A model generated the notes under the pieces. The model did no database searches. It was not told the origin of the DNA and was given only the letters and a program-made list of their open reading frames with translations. DNA of 37,374 nt from Candidatus Daviesbacteria bacterium RIFCSPHIGHO2_12_FULL_37_16 (GTDB taxonomy: Bacteria; Patescibacteriota; Microgenomatia; Daviesbacterales; UBA10151), in the NCBI GenBank assembly GCA_001776785.1, contig MFDF01000002.1:70894-108267 (forward strand), written 5' to 3'. The translations under genes were made by a program, and so were the position numbers. This document shows positions 14,034-21,453 of this stretch, one piece after another; position 1 is the first letter of the stretch; every line of letters begins with the position of its first letter.

Positions 14034-14675
14034 ATGTCAGAAATTGTTCTAGAATCTTTACACGAAGCCCGAGAATATATCGGGGGAAGCTATGAACACT
14101 TTCCCAAAAAGAATGGTATAGTCGGCCCATTTGCTTTTATATGGACTCCGGTTGGCTTTAGATATGGTTACTTTTCAAATCATATTGGAAAAATAGAAGT
14201 TGACGCTTATATGGATGATCCAAATAAGCAATTTGGCGATATTAATGAGTTGAGAGTCAGATCATATGATCCCGAACAAGAATTTGTCATACGCGAGGCA
14301 GAAGGAAAATCCAGTATAAGATATAATTCTAACAGAGATATTTTTCCATATTTTACCAGACGAATATGGTCTGAAGAGGGAGCCACTGAGGATCAGAACT
14401 TAACTTACTTAATTTACAAAGTAAGTCAATCTGATGGAGTAAGCTATTTAATGCAGAATGGGAGTAACTATAAAACTAGGATTATTGGCAGTAGTAGAAT
14501 TGTTAATGGTCAACATGAATACATTGAAAAGCTTGTTAGTCAGTATCCAGAATCTATAGACGGATTAAGAGATATTAATGGTCTCATGATCCCTTGGAGT
14601 ATCAATTTTGCTCAAACCCAAAAAGATACTTTAAAATCATCCCGTTTAATTGACTTTCTCCAGGCACTACGCTAA
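14034..14675 (+). CDS. Unknown 213-residue protein of the island
   Basis: Not recognised. It appears soluble, with many aromatic residues (AFIWTPVGFRYGYFSNHIG) suggesting a beta-rich N-terminal half. It has no signal peptide. TACAAT (14021-14026) ends 7 nt before the ATG, again fitting a leaderless message. It is downstream of the second VirB4 remnant and upstream of the second copy of the minus-strand fragment, so it occupies the same slot as the 415-residue protein does after the first remnant. Confidence 0.85.
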   Translation: MSEIVLESLHEAREYIGGSYEHFPKKNGIVGPFAFIWTPVGFRYGYFSNHIGKIEVDAYMDDPNKQFGDINELRVRSYDPEQEFVIREAEGKSSIRYNSNRDIFPYFTRRIWSEEGATEDQNLTYLIYKVSQSDGVSYLMQNGSNYKTRIIGSSRIVNGQHEYIEKLVSQYPESIDGLRDINGLMIPWSINFAQTQKDTLKSSRLIDFLQALR

Positions 14676-14711
14676 AGCGAAAGAAAAAAGAGTTGAGGGT
14701 TATTATCCTAC

Positions 14712-14793
14712 GGATTTTGATATACTTGTCTTAATTGATCTCAAGAGGCTAAAATTTGTCCTAATAGTACGGTTTTTAAGCCCGAAAGGTCAC
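14712..14793 (-). pseudogene. 3' fragment of an unrecognised protein gene, copy 2
   Basis: This is the partner of 11550-11627, about 70% identical over 80 nt. On the minus strand it reads PFGLKTVLLGQILAS, stop, DQLRQVYQNP, stop, so it is decayed. It marks the far edge of the accessory island, just before the pseudopilin gene. The rest of 14676-14808 holds nothing I recognise. Confidence 0.5.
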
Positions 14794-14808
14794 ACATTCA
14801 AAAAAAAT

Positions 14809-15330
14809 TTAGGGGATTATGGATAGGTCTGAGCCTATTTCATACCTTCCGGGGTTTGAGCCCTGATCATTTGGCATTTTGATTGAATATTTGTTTGATT
14901 CTAAAATTGCATTTATTTCCCATTTGCTCCCTGCATTATTTGTTCTGTAAATATAAAAAAAGTTTGGGTTGTTTAAAGGGTCTAAAGTTAATACTGATAT
15001 ATAAGATGCTGCCCGCAGGTTGACTTTCAGCCAGCCTGTACCGTCACTAGCCCTTACGTCATAGCCAATATCGTTTGAGGAACCCTCACAGGGACGGGTA
15101 AGATTGTAGCAGAGAATTGTTGCAGGGTTGCCTGTATTGTCCTGAAGGGCTATATAAATTGCTTTTTCCAGGTCAGTTAAATCATTAAGCCTGATTGAAT
15201 CCCTTGATTCTTTAACAATTTGCTGCGGATTTATAAGCAAAAAGACTATAGCTGCAAGAATAGCGATGATTGCTAGAACGACTAGCAATTCGATTAATGT
15301 AAAACCAGAGCAGTTGGTTTTGTTGCGCAT
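14809..15330 (-). CDS. Type IV pilin-like / pseudopilin protein
   Basis: The N-terminus has the class III leader CSGFTLIELLVVLAIIAILA: a short basic leader, prepilin peptidase cleavage after Gly, N-methylated Phe, and Glu at +5. The hydrophobic helix is followed by a 130-residue globular head beginning SRDSIRLNDLTDLEKAIYIA, as in short type II secretion/competence pseudopilins. Two Cys (ILCYN, RPCEG) could form a disulfide. In this lineage such pilins support type IV pili used for attachment or DNA uptake (inference). A TATCTT near 15345 precedes the ATG by about 7 nt on the minus strand. No other pilus gene is in the window. Confidence 0.92.
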   Translation of the reverse strand: MRNKTNCSGFTLIELLVVLAIIAILAAIVFLLINPQQIVKESRDSIRLNDLTDLEKAIYIALQDNTGNPATILCYNLTRPCEGSSNDIGYDVRASDGTGWLKVNLRAASYISVLTLDPLNNPNFFYIYRTNNAGSKWEINAILESNKYSIKMPNDQGSNPGRYEIGSDLSIIP

Positions 15331-15405
15331 TTATTTAAGATATGTTAATTGTAAGCCTTATTAGGCTTTTAGAACAAGTAAGAGAAATAAGGTATAATTT
15401 TAGGA

Positions 15406-16362
15406 ATGAATTGGGTGGATTTATGTATTATTGCAGTTTTAATTTTATTTGTTCTGGATGGGATTAAGAGGGGCTTTATAAATGAACTGGTAGATTTCTT
15501 ATCTTTTTTAATAGCTTTTTTTGCATCAATCAGGTTTTATAACTACATTGGTTTATTTTTTGAAAATAATTTTCAGATACCTCACTCTTTCTCAAATATT
15601 CTGGGTTTTATTATGACATGGTTTGTAATTGAAACCTTATTTATATTTATAGTCCATTTATTAATAAGTAGATTTAGATTTTTAATTAAGATCAACCAGT
15701 GGTTTAGGCCTTTTGCAATTGTTCCCGCTTTTTTAAGAGGTGTTATTTTTGTGTCAATAATAATTCTACTTTTGGGAACTTTTCCAATCCAGCCAAGGAT
15801 TAAAAAGGCCGTTATTGATTCTGAAATTGGTTCTGTCATTTTAGACCATACCCAAAGATTAGAGCAGCCAATTAAAAATGTTTTTGGTGGTATTACCCAA
15901 GATACCCTTTCTTTTCTAACTATAAAACCAAGGAGTGATGAAACTATAAAGTTGGGTTTTAATGTTAATGAATTTAAGGAAAACAATGTTAAGGAGATGG
16001 AAATGATAGATTTAGTTAATAAAGAAAGGCAAAAGATGGGTGTTAAGACGCTTAGTTTTGATTCCCAATTAAGAGATATAGGCAGGGGACACAGTATGGA
16101 TATGTTCTTAAAAGGATATTTTTCTCACTATTCTCCTGAGGGTAAAACTGTGGCTGACAGGGCAAATGAAAGCGGAGTTAAGTTTTTAGTTATTGGTGAA
16201 AATTTAGCTTATGCCCCAAGCTTAAGTTTGGCTCACGATGGTCTAATGAATTCTTCAGGACACAGAGCAAATATATTATCTGAAGATTTTAATAAAATTG
16301 GTATTGGAATTATGGATGGCGGAGTGTATGGTTTAATGATTACCCAGGTATTTTCAAATTAG
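15406..16362 (+). CDS. CvpA-like membrane domain fused to a CAP/SCP domain
   Basis: Residues 1 to about 120 carry four membrane segments in the CvpA (colicin V production) pattern, starting WVDLCIIAVLILFVLDGIKR and including GFIMTWFVIETLFIFIVHLL. After a linker, residues 195-318 form a CAP/SCP domain: MIDLVNKERQKMGVKTLSFD, then GHSMDMFLKGYFSHYSPEG, GENLAYA, SGHRANILSEDFNKIGIG. The family His and Glu residues are present. The CAP domain would lie outside the membrane. TATAAT (15393-15398) ends 7 nt before the ATG. Such fusions are known in several bacteria; the role is uncertain, perhaps cell-envelope related. Confidence 0.92.
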   Translation: MNWVDLCIIAVLILFVLDGIKRGFINELVDFLSFLIAFFASIRFYNYIGLFFENNFQIPHSFSNILGFIMTWFVIETLFIFIVHLLISRFRFLIKINQWFRPFAIVPAFLRGVIFVSIIILLLGTFPIQPRIKKAVIDSEIGSVILDHTQRLEQPIKNVFGGITQDTLSFLTIKPRSDETIKLGFNVNEFKENNVKEMEMIDLVNKERQKMGVKTLSFDSQLRDIGRGHSMDMFLKGYFSHYSPEGKTVADRANESGVKFLVIGENLAYAPSLSLAHDGLMNSSGHRANILSEDFNKIGIGIMDGGVYGLMITQVFSN

Positions 16363-16400
16363 GATATAGGGTTTAGTGTTTAGGGAATAGTTTAAAAAAT

Positions 16401-16991
16401 ATGTTTAGCTCAAATCAACTAAAATTAATTTTTGTTTCAATAGTTGTATTTGCTGCTTCAGGTTTTTTATTCTATAAGGGGTTGGTTCATGAGTTTAGTA
16501 AATTAAGTAGTCTAAAAAATCAGACTGCAGAAAATTTGCAGGAGTTAAAAGAGTCTAGTCCAAGTGCAGCAGTTATTGATCCAAAATTTGAAAAAGTTAA
16601 AGTACTAAGAGTTATAGATGGAGATACAATTGATACCAATATTGGAAGAATTAGATATATTGGTGTAGATACACCAGAAACTGTAGACCCAAGAAGAGGT
16701 GTACAGTGTTTTGGTAAGGACGCAAGTGATGAGAATAAAAGATTGGTGGAAGGTAAGCAAGTTTATCTGGAAAAGGATGTTTCGGAAACGGATAAGTTTA
16801 GGAGACTTTTAAGGTATGTTTATCTGGAGCTTGATGATGGACAGTTATTGTTTGTAAATGATTATTTGGTAAGGCAGGGATTTGCCCAAACCGTTACATA
16901 CCCTCCTGATGTAAAATATATTGAGCAATTTACCCAGGCACAAAGACAAGCAAGGGAAAACCAAAGAGGTTTGTGGATGGAGTGCAACTAG
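16401..16991 (+). CDS. Membrane-anchored or secreted thermonuclease-like nuclease (SNase)
   Basis: An N-terminal hydrophobic segment (LIFVSIVVFAASGFLFYKGL) anchors or exports the protein. Residues from about 67 form a staphylococcal-nuclease fold. VLRVIDGDTIDTNIGRIRYI has the DGDT motif and the first catalytic Arg, followed by GVDTPE; then KFRRLLRYVYL carries the second Arg, and ARENQRGLWMEC ends the domain. It likely degrades extracellular DNA or RNA, which fits a scavenging lifestyle with little biosynthesis (inference). The 38-nt gap upstream consists mostly of TTTAG/GGG-type repeats. Confidence 0.93.
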   Translation: MFSSNQLKLIFVSIVVFAASGFLFYKGLVHEFSKLSSLKNQTAENLQELKESSPSAAVIDPKFEKVKVLRVIDGDTIDTNIGRIRYIGVDTPETVDPRRGVQCFGKDASDENKRLVEGKQVYLEKDVSETDKFRRLLRYVYLELDDGQLLFVNDYLVRQGFAQTVTYPPDVKYIEQFTQAQRQARENQRGLWMECN

Positions 16992-17016
16992 ACTCAAATT
17001 AATTTTTAAGCTACTC

Positions 17017-17032
17017 TATATATATATATATA
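17017..17032. repeat. (TA)8 tract ending in the start codon
   Basis: Sixteen bases of perfect TA dinucleotide repeat abut the ATG of the DUF192 gene (the last A of the tract is the A of ATG). Changes in tract length would alter the promoter or ribosome-site geometry. The tract may itself serve as the -10. Confidence 0.85.
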
Positions 17033-17550
17033 TGAAGACCTTTTTTCTGCAGATATTGGGACTTATGATAGTGATCGTTGTCGGTCTTATGCTGTCTACA
17101 AATACAGGGTTCCAAACTTCAGTTTTAAATACTTTCCAGGGTGGGCAAAATAGTATAAAAGAACAGGATACTTTAATTATTTCAGACTCAAATCTCCAAA
17201 ATACAAAAGCTAAGATTAAAATTGAAGTTGCAAAAAATAACGATGAAAAGGCTAAGGGTTTGGGAGGAAGAGAGAGTTTGGCAGAAGAGAATGGGATGTT
17301 GTTTGTGTATGATGTTAAACTTAAACCCAGGTTTTGGATGAAAGGCATGAGGATCCCCCTGGATTTTATCTGGATTGATGGAGATAAAGTAGTTGATCTT
17401 TTGGCAAATGTACCTCCACCCCAGGAAGGCCAATCTGATGCTACTTTGCCGCTTTATTCTTCTGTTGTGGAGGTGGATAAAGTATTGGAAGTTAACGCAG
17501 GCTTTATTTCTAAAAACAATATAACTGTGGGAGACATTGTAAATTATTAA
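17032..17550 (+). CDS. Exported DUF192 family protein
   Basis: ATG 17032 gives a 172-residue protein whose first 22 residues (KTFFLQILGLMIVIVVGLML) form a signal anchor. The DUF192 domain follows: IKIEVAKNNDEKAKGLGGRE, NGMLFVYDVKLKPRFWMKGM, IPLDFIWIDGDKVVDL, and VLEVNAGFISKNNITVGD. Function is unknown; DUF192 proteins are small, often exported, beta-rich proteins. The open frame extends upstream inside the nuclease gene but lacks the signal sequence there, so the later start is preferred. The following gene begins 1 nt after the stop. Confidence 0.9.
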   Translation: MKTFFLQILGLMIVIVVGLMLSTNTGFQTSVLNTFQGGQNSIKEQDTLIISDSNLQNTKAKIKIEVAKNNDEKAKGLGGRESLAEENGMLFVYDVKLKPRFWMKGMRIPLDFIWIDGDKVVDLLANVPPPQEGQSDATLPLYSSVVEVDKVLEVNAGFISKNNITVGDIVNY

Positions 17551-17551
17551 G

Positions 17552-18613
17552 GTGAATATACTACCCATAAAATTTCTAACTTCTTATGATAAAAATATTT
17601 TTGGTGAAGATCTTGTAAACCTTTCCCTCTTGCATAGAATGGGAGTCCCTGTAGCTTCAGGGATAGTTGTAAGTCCTCCAAGTGAATTAGTTAAGAAAGT
17701 TAGGTCCCATGAAAAGTTTGGAAGTATAAAAAACCTTAAAGAACAATTTACAAATTCTGAGGAAGCTAAAAAATTATTTCTGTCTTTTAAAGAAAAAAAA
17801 CTTACAGAAAAAATTTGGAATGATTTATTAGACAGGTGGTTTGAGAGATTAGAAATTGAGATTGAAAGAAAGGGAAGTCTTGATATAAATAAGCTTCCTC
17901 TAAAGGCAGAGGCAATTTTTTTTACAAAGAAAATTAAATCAGAAGGTGTAGCTTATATAAGTCAGTTAAGAAAGCTAGTTGAGGTTAAAACAGAAAGGGG
18001 AGAATTAGACCCTCAAAGATTTTCTGAACTTGATAGTTTAATTGAGGAAGCAAATAAAAAGTTATTACTTTCATATTTATATGATTGGATTTTGGATGAT
18101 GAAGGGTTTAAATTGATAAGGCTAAGACCATTTACACAAGACTATGTTAGAAATGACCCCACTTTGCCAACGCTTAGTGGGGCAAGGAAGTTTTTGGAAA
18201 TGGGAAGTGGGAAAAATACAAAAACTGCACTGAAAATGTATGGAAATGAAGAGATAGATTTAGGAGAATGGAGAGAAATTAGTACACCTGAAGAAGTGAT
18301 AAGTTTAGAAAAAACTAATGCAGATAAATTTGTGATAAACCTTGATAAAATTATTGGTCATTTATCAGGAAAATCTGATATTTCCGGGATAGATACACAA
18401 GTTATAAAGAGTGTATTTGAGGAGCCACTAAGAGTAGTTATATCTAGGGGATCTTTGGTTTTAGTGGGAGGGAAATCAGTGCTGCAGGATGATATTTTAA
18501 AATTTTTAGTAAAACTTGGTATTTATGGAGTTATTATTGACGGAGATAAAAGTGGACTTGAGGAGCATATAAGGACTTTAGAGCATATGCATATTAATAA
18601 GCTTTTAGATTAA
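17552..18613 (+). CDS. Divergent protein with PEP-synthase/PPDK-like traces
   Basis: GTG 17552 starts 1 nt after the DUF192 stop; the next Met is 30 residues in. LVNLSLLHRMGVPVASGIVV resembles the N-terminal glycine-rich strand of pyruvate phosphate dikinase/PEP synthase (LxxxxxGxPVPxGFVV). KLIRLRPFTQDY and the C-terminal FLVKLGIYGVIIDGDKSGLE look like worn pieces of the same family. The phosphohistidine swivelling domain and a complete active site are not recognisable in 353 residues, so catalytic PEP synthesis is unlikely. It overlaps the 3' end of rsmI (opposite strand) by 20 nt. The gene is sound; the family call is tentative. Confidence 0.8.
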   Translation: MNILPIKFLTSYDKNIFGEDLVNLSLLHRMGVPVASGIVVSPPSELVKKVRSHEKFGSIKNLKEQFTNSEEAKKLFLSFKEKKLTEKIWNDLLDRWFERLEIEIERKGSLDINKLPLKAEAIFFTKKIKSEGVAYISQLRKLVEVKTERGELDPQRFSELDSLIEEANKKLLLSYLYDWILDDEGFKLIRLRPFTQDYVRNDPTLPTLSGARKFLEMGSGKNTKTALKMYGNEEIDLGEWREISTPEEVISLEKTNADKFVINLDKIIGHLSGKSDISGIDTQVIKSVFEEPLRVVISRGSLVLVGGKSVLQDDILKFLVKLGIYGVIIDGDKSGLEEHIRTLEHMHINKLLD

Positions 18614-19274
18614 AAAGTAAAATATATTCCCCTTTTGGTTTTGATTTTTGAAATTCATTTAAAAATTCAGAAACCACCTTTTTACTAACCTTTTGGTGAA
18701 TTTTTGTTAGCTCTTTAGCTAAGACAACTTCTTTGTCACCAATGATTTCTTTTAAGTCATTAAGGGTTCTTAGGAGTTTATGTGGAGCAATATAGATAAT
18801 GAATGTTGTATTAATAATGTTGTGTATTGCAGAAAGGTTTTCTAATAATTTTTTTCTATTCCCGCTTTTTTCAGGCAGGTAGCCTAAAAATAGGAATTTG
18901 TCAGGAGGGAGTCCAGAGAGTGTTAGAGCAGTTATTGATGCTGTGGGGCCTGGAATTGAATCTACCTCCAGATTCTCCTGCAGGCACTCCCTGACTAATT
19001 TATATCCAGGATCTGAGATTAATGGGGTACCTGCATCTGAAATTAATGCAAGATTTTGGCCTTCTTTTAATTTATCCAGGATTTGAGGCAGGTTTTTTGA
19101 TTCATTAAAATCATTTAAGACCAAAAGTGGTTTTTTAATTGCATAGTGGTTTAGTAAAATACATGCATGTCTTGTGTCCTCACAAATAATGCCATCAACA
19201 GACTGAAGAACCTCTAAAGCTCTTAAGGTAATATCTTTAAGGTTTCCAATAGGAGTTGGAACAATATATAACAT
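18594..19274 (-). CDS. rsmI: 16S rRNA (cytidine1402-2'-O)-methyltransferase
   Basis: RsmI 2'-O-methylates C1402 in the decoding centre of 16S rRNA. The tetrapyrrole-methylase-type fold shows VPTPIGNLKDITLRALEVL at the N-terminus, ICEDTRH, LISDAGTPLISDPGYKLV (SAM pocket) and IPGPTASITALTLSGLPPDK. LFLGYLP and IIYIAPHKLLRTLNDL follow. At 226 residues it lacks the short C-terminal extension of E. coli RsmI. TATAAT (minus, 19288-19283) ends 8 nt before the ATG. A large palindrome lies between it and the upstream DedA gene. Confidence 0.96.
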   Translation of the reverse strand: MLYIVPTPIGNLKDITLRALEVLQSVDGIICEDTRHACILLNHYAIKKPLLVLNDFNESKNLPQILDKLKEGQNLALISDAGTPLISDPGYKLVRECLQENLEVDSIPGPTASITALTLSGLPPDKFLFLGYLPEKSGNRKKLLENLSAIHNIINTTFIIYIAPHKLLRTLNDLKEIIGDKEVVLAKELTKIHQKVSKKVVSEFLNEFQKSKPKGEYILLFNLKAY

Positions 19275-19301
19275 AAGAGTGAATTATACTTTAATTAATA
19301 G

Positions 19302-19412
19302 TAGTTTTCTCGGGGTCCTGCCAGAGGACAGCCCCAACTGGTAAAATTTGTGGAACAGGTTCTAACAAATTTTTCTCTTGGGGCGCCCCGTCCTCTGTCA
19401 CCCCTCGAAAAC
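19302..19412. repeat. Large palindromic element between rsmI and dedA
   Basis: Outer arms GTTTTCTCGGGGT (19303) and ACCCCTCGAAAAC (ending near 19412) pair. Next come CAGAGGAC (19322-19329) with GTCCTCTG (19390-19397), then GCCCCAA with TTGGGGC, and an inner AAAATTTGT/ACAAATTTT (19343 and 19364 regions). The full structure is a hairpin of about 110 nt. The left arm shares 25 bases, about 21 identical, with 8781-8805. It could act as a terminator for dedA or as a mobile palindrome. Confidence 0.85.
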
Positions 19413-19415
19413 CTT

Positions 19416-20060
19416 TTAGCTTTTGATCTTAAGAAGACTGAGGATTCTGGTGCGCTGGTTTTTGTCTTTTAGGACATGGATTATGGCTGGGGTAATTGAA
19501 AGTAAAATAATAAGGCCAACTATGGGTAATAAATATTTATCTACATCCGGAATCAGGGAGCCAAGGTAATAACCTGCTAAAGTTATACCTATTGCCCAGA
19601 GTAAGCCTCCAAAAAGGTTATAAAAGAGAAAAGTTGGGTAGTTCATAGAACCTATTCCTGCTACAACGGGTGCAAAAGCCCTGATAACCGGCATAAACCT
19701 GGCCAAAATTATGGTCTTACCGCCATGTTTTTCATAAAAAGCCTCTGTTTTTACTAAATGGTCTTTTCTGAAAAAGAATGAATTTTCTTTCTCAAATAAT
19801 TTCCTGCCGTAGCGGTGTCCGATAAAATAACCTACACTATCACCTGTAACTGCCCCTAAAAAGCATCCTAAAATAAGATAAGAGATATTAAATATCCCTT
19901 GGGAGGCTAAAAAGCCTGCTGTAAAAAGGAGTGAGTCCCCAGGGAAGAAGAAGCCAATGAGCATGCCTGATTCTAAAAAGACTATGGAGAAAACACCTAT
20001 GTAGCCAATTGTTTCTACTATACTTTTGAGGTCACCATGAAGGATTGAACTTAGTTCCAT
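19416..20060 (-). CDS. DedA family membrane protein
   Basis: DedA/VTT-domain proteins are polytopic membrane proteins that help undecaprenyl-phosphate or phospholipid flipping. The family signatures are FLESGMLIGFFFPGDSLLFTAGF (about residues 29-51), GAVTGDSVGYFIGHRYG, and ILARFMPVIRAFAPVVAGIG with the conserved RF.P..R pattern. GGLLWAIGITLAGYYLG follows. The C-terminus has a final membrane segment and a basic tail. At 214 residues it is full length. TATACT (minus, 20073-20068, with TGA in front) ends 7 nt before the ATG. Confidence 0.95.
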   Translation of the reverse strand: MELSSILHGDLKSIVETIGYIGVFSIVFLESGMLIGFFFPGDSLLFTAGFLASQGIFNISYLILGCFLGAVTGDSVGYFIGHRYGRKLFEKENSFFFRKDHLVKTEAFYEKHGGKTIILARFMPVIRAFAPVVAGIGSMNYPTFLFYNLFGGLLWAIGITLAGYYLGSLIPDVDKYLLPIVGLIILLSITPAIIHVLKDKNQRTRILSLLKIKS

Positions 20061-20131
20061 GAAGTTTAGTATATCAGATTGTATAAATAGTTAGAAGTTT
20101 TGGGTAACGAAGCCCGTATATGTTACATTAT

Positions 20132-20746
20132 TTAGAATCTTCTGATGACACCGACACAGCGGCCCTGGATTTGGACATTGGTAGCATAAATTGGATCCAT
20201 GGCTGCATTGGCTGGCTCTAACCTGATTCTATTTTCTTCTTTATAATACCTTTTAAGTGTGGCCAGTCCATTGTCAAGGAGGGCTACTACAATGTCTCCA
20301 TTGTAGGCAAAGGTTTGCTCCTCGATGATGACGAAATCCCCGTCTAAGATTCCGTCTTCTATCATCGAGTCGCCCTTAACTTGTAATACAAAAGTTCTCT
20401 TTTTATCCTTAACTAAGCTGGGTGAGACATTGATTGTGGCATTTGGGTCTGTAAAGGGCATTATGGGCTGGCCAGCAGCAATAAAACCTAAAATAGGCAG
20501 TTCTACTCCTTCTAATTTCCTGGCTATTTCATGGTCCAGGACCTCAATACCCCTGACTGCACCTTCAAACTTTTTAATTACACCTTTTTTAGCTAAAGTT
20601 TGGACGTGTTCATGAACAGTAGCTAAGGAAGAAACTCCCATTGCTTCTGCAATTTCCCCTAAGGTTGGAGAGTAACCATATTTTTCAATGTAGTCTCTGA
20701 TGAAGTTTAAAACTTGTTTTTGCTTTCTATAAAGGGTGACTGGCAT
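20132..20746 (-). CDS. lexA: LexA repressor
   Basis: LexA represses SOS genes and self-cleaves when RecA filaments form. The N-terminal winged helix (YRKQKQVLNFIRDYIEKYGY, SPTLGEIAEAMGVSSLATVH) is followed by the S24 peptidase domain. The Ala91-Gly92 cleavage site lies in GFIAAGQPIMP, the nucleophile is Ser127 (KGDSMIEDG) and the general base is Lys165 (LATLKRYY). All catalytic parts are intact. The promoter upstream on the minus strand may be TTGACA, a 17-nt spacer and TTAAAC. I could not identify an operator there. The nearby uvrA, uvrB and uvrC are natural candidate targets. Confidence 0.96.
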   Translation of the reverse strand: MPVTLYRKQKQVLNFIRDYIEKYGYSPTLGEIAEAMGVSSLATVHEHVQTLAKKGVIKKFEGAVRGIEVLDHEIARKLEGVELPILGFIAAGQPIMPFTDPNATINVSPSLVKDKKRTFVLQVKGDSMIEDGILDGDFVIIEEQTFAYNGDIVVALLDNGLATLKRYYKEENRIRLEPANAAMDPIYATNVQIQGRCVGVIRRF

Positions 20747-20813
20747 AGATTACCAGTAAGTTTAACAAAGATAACCCGAATGTGTCAACTGGGACAAAAT
20801 AGATCAAACTGAG

Positions 20814-21407
20814 TTAACGGGATAGATTAGTTACGTTGGTTTTATTTTTTTCCATGAGCTGACGAACAAATTCAGAAAATCTGTCTTGCTTGCGGTAGCA
20901 GTTCTGCAGGGTTTGAGGTTCTATAAAAAACTCTTTTCTAGGATAATTATCAATTAGAATAAGAACCATACAGGTGTTATCTCGGGTCTGATTTTTCAAA
21001 CCCTGCAATGAGTTTTTAAGATCATTTTTATCTATTTTTGCTAGCTCCAAATTCCTGGAGAGTTCTTGAGTCCTTTCATCATTAGCAGTCTCTGAGGCTA
21101 TAAAAGAAGATGAAGTTTTTGCAAAAAGACCAGAGATATATGATTGTTCTTGAGCTAATTCTGTAACGAATGATTTTAATTCTTTTACCTGAGTTTCTTG
21201 GGAATTCATTCTGTCTTTTAAATCTCTTATTTCAAGGGTTTGAAGAGCTATTGTAGTTGCTCCTACCGTGAAGACAGAAAACATAGCAGTTTTGAATAAA
21301 TGGTTTGGAGTCAGGTGATGAAGATTTGTTTTAGTAGATTCCCATAGAATCTGTGCTCGATTTGGTTTATGATCAATTTGATCCATCATACGTTTGAATT
21401 TTAACAT
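20814..21407 (-). CDS. Membrane-anchored coiled-coil protein, unknown
   Basis: The 197-residue protein has a basic cytoplasmic N-terminus, one membrane segment (LFKTAMFSVFTVGATTIALQ, about residues 37-56) and a coiled coil (LEIRDLKDRMNSQETQVKEL onward to about residue 130). The small C-terminal region has two Cys (NTCMVLILIDNY, QNCYRKQ). The arrangement resembles membrane-tethered regulators or division-associated proteins, but no family is recognised. It is divergent from the UDP-sugar dehydrogenase gene, with 46 nt between the starts, and ends 67 nt before lexA on the same strand. Confidence 0.85.
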   Translation of the reverse strand: MLKFKRMMDQIDHKPNRAQILWESTKTNLHHLTPNHLFKTAMFSVFTVGATTIALQTLEIRDLKDRMNSQETQVKELKSFVTELAQEQSYISGLFAKTSSSFIASETANDERTQELSRNLELAKIDKNDLKNSLQGLKNQTRDNTCMVLILIDNYPRKEFFIEPQTLQNCYRKQDRFSEFVRQLMEKNKTNVTNLSR

Positions 21408-21453
21408 AGATGGTTGCAGAAAATTTAGATCTTTTGTTAAAATGGTTGAGCTT

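Noticed and set aside
20747-20830. LexA operator in the lexA promoter, and the shared word TTACTGGTAA with 24366
   Set aside because: No palindromic SOS box of the known Gram-positive (GAAC-N4-GTTC) or proteobacterial type is visible, and the second copy of the word is inside a small ORF, so the match is probably chance.
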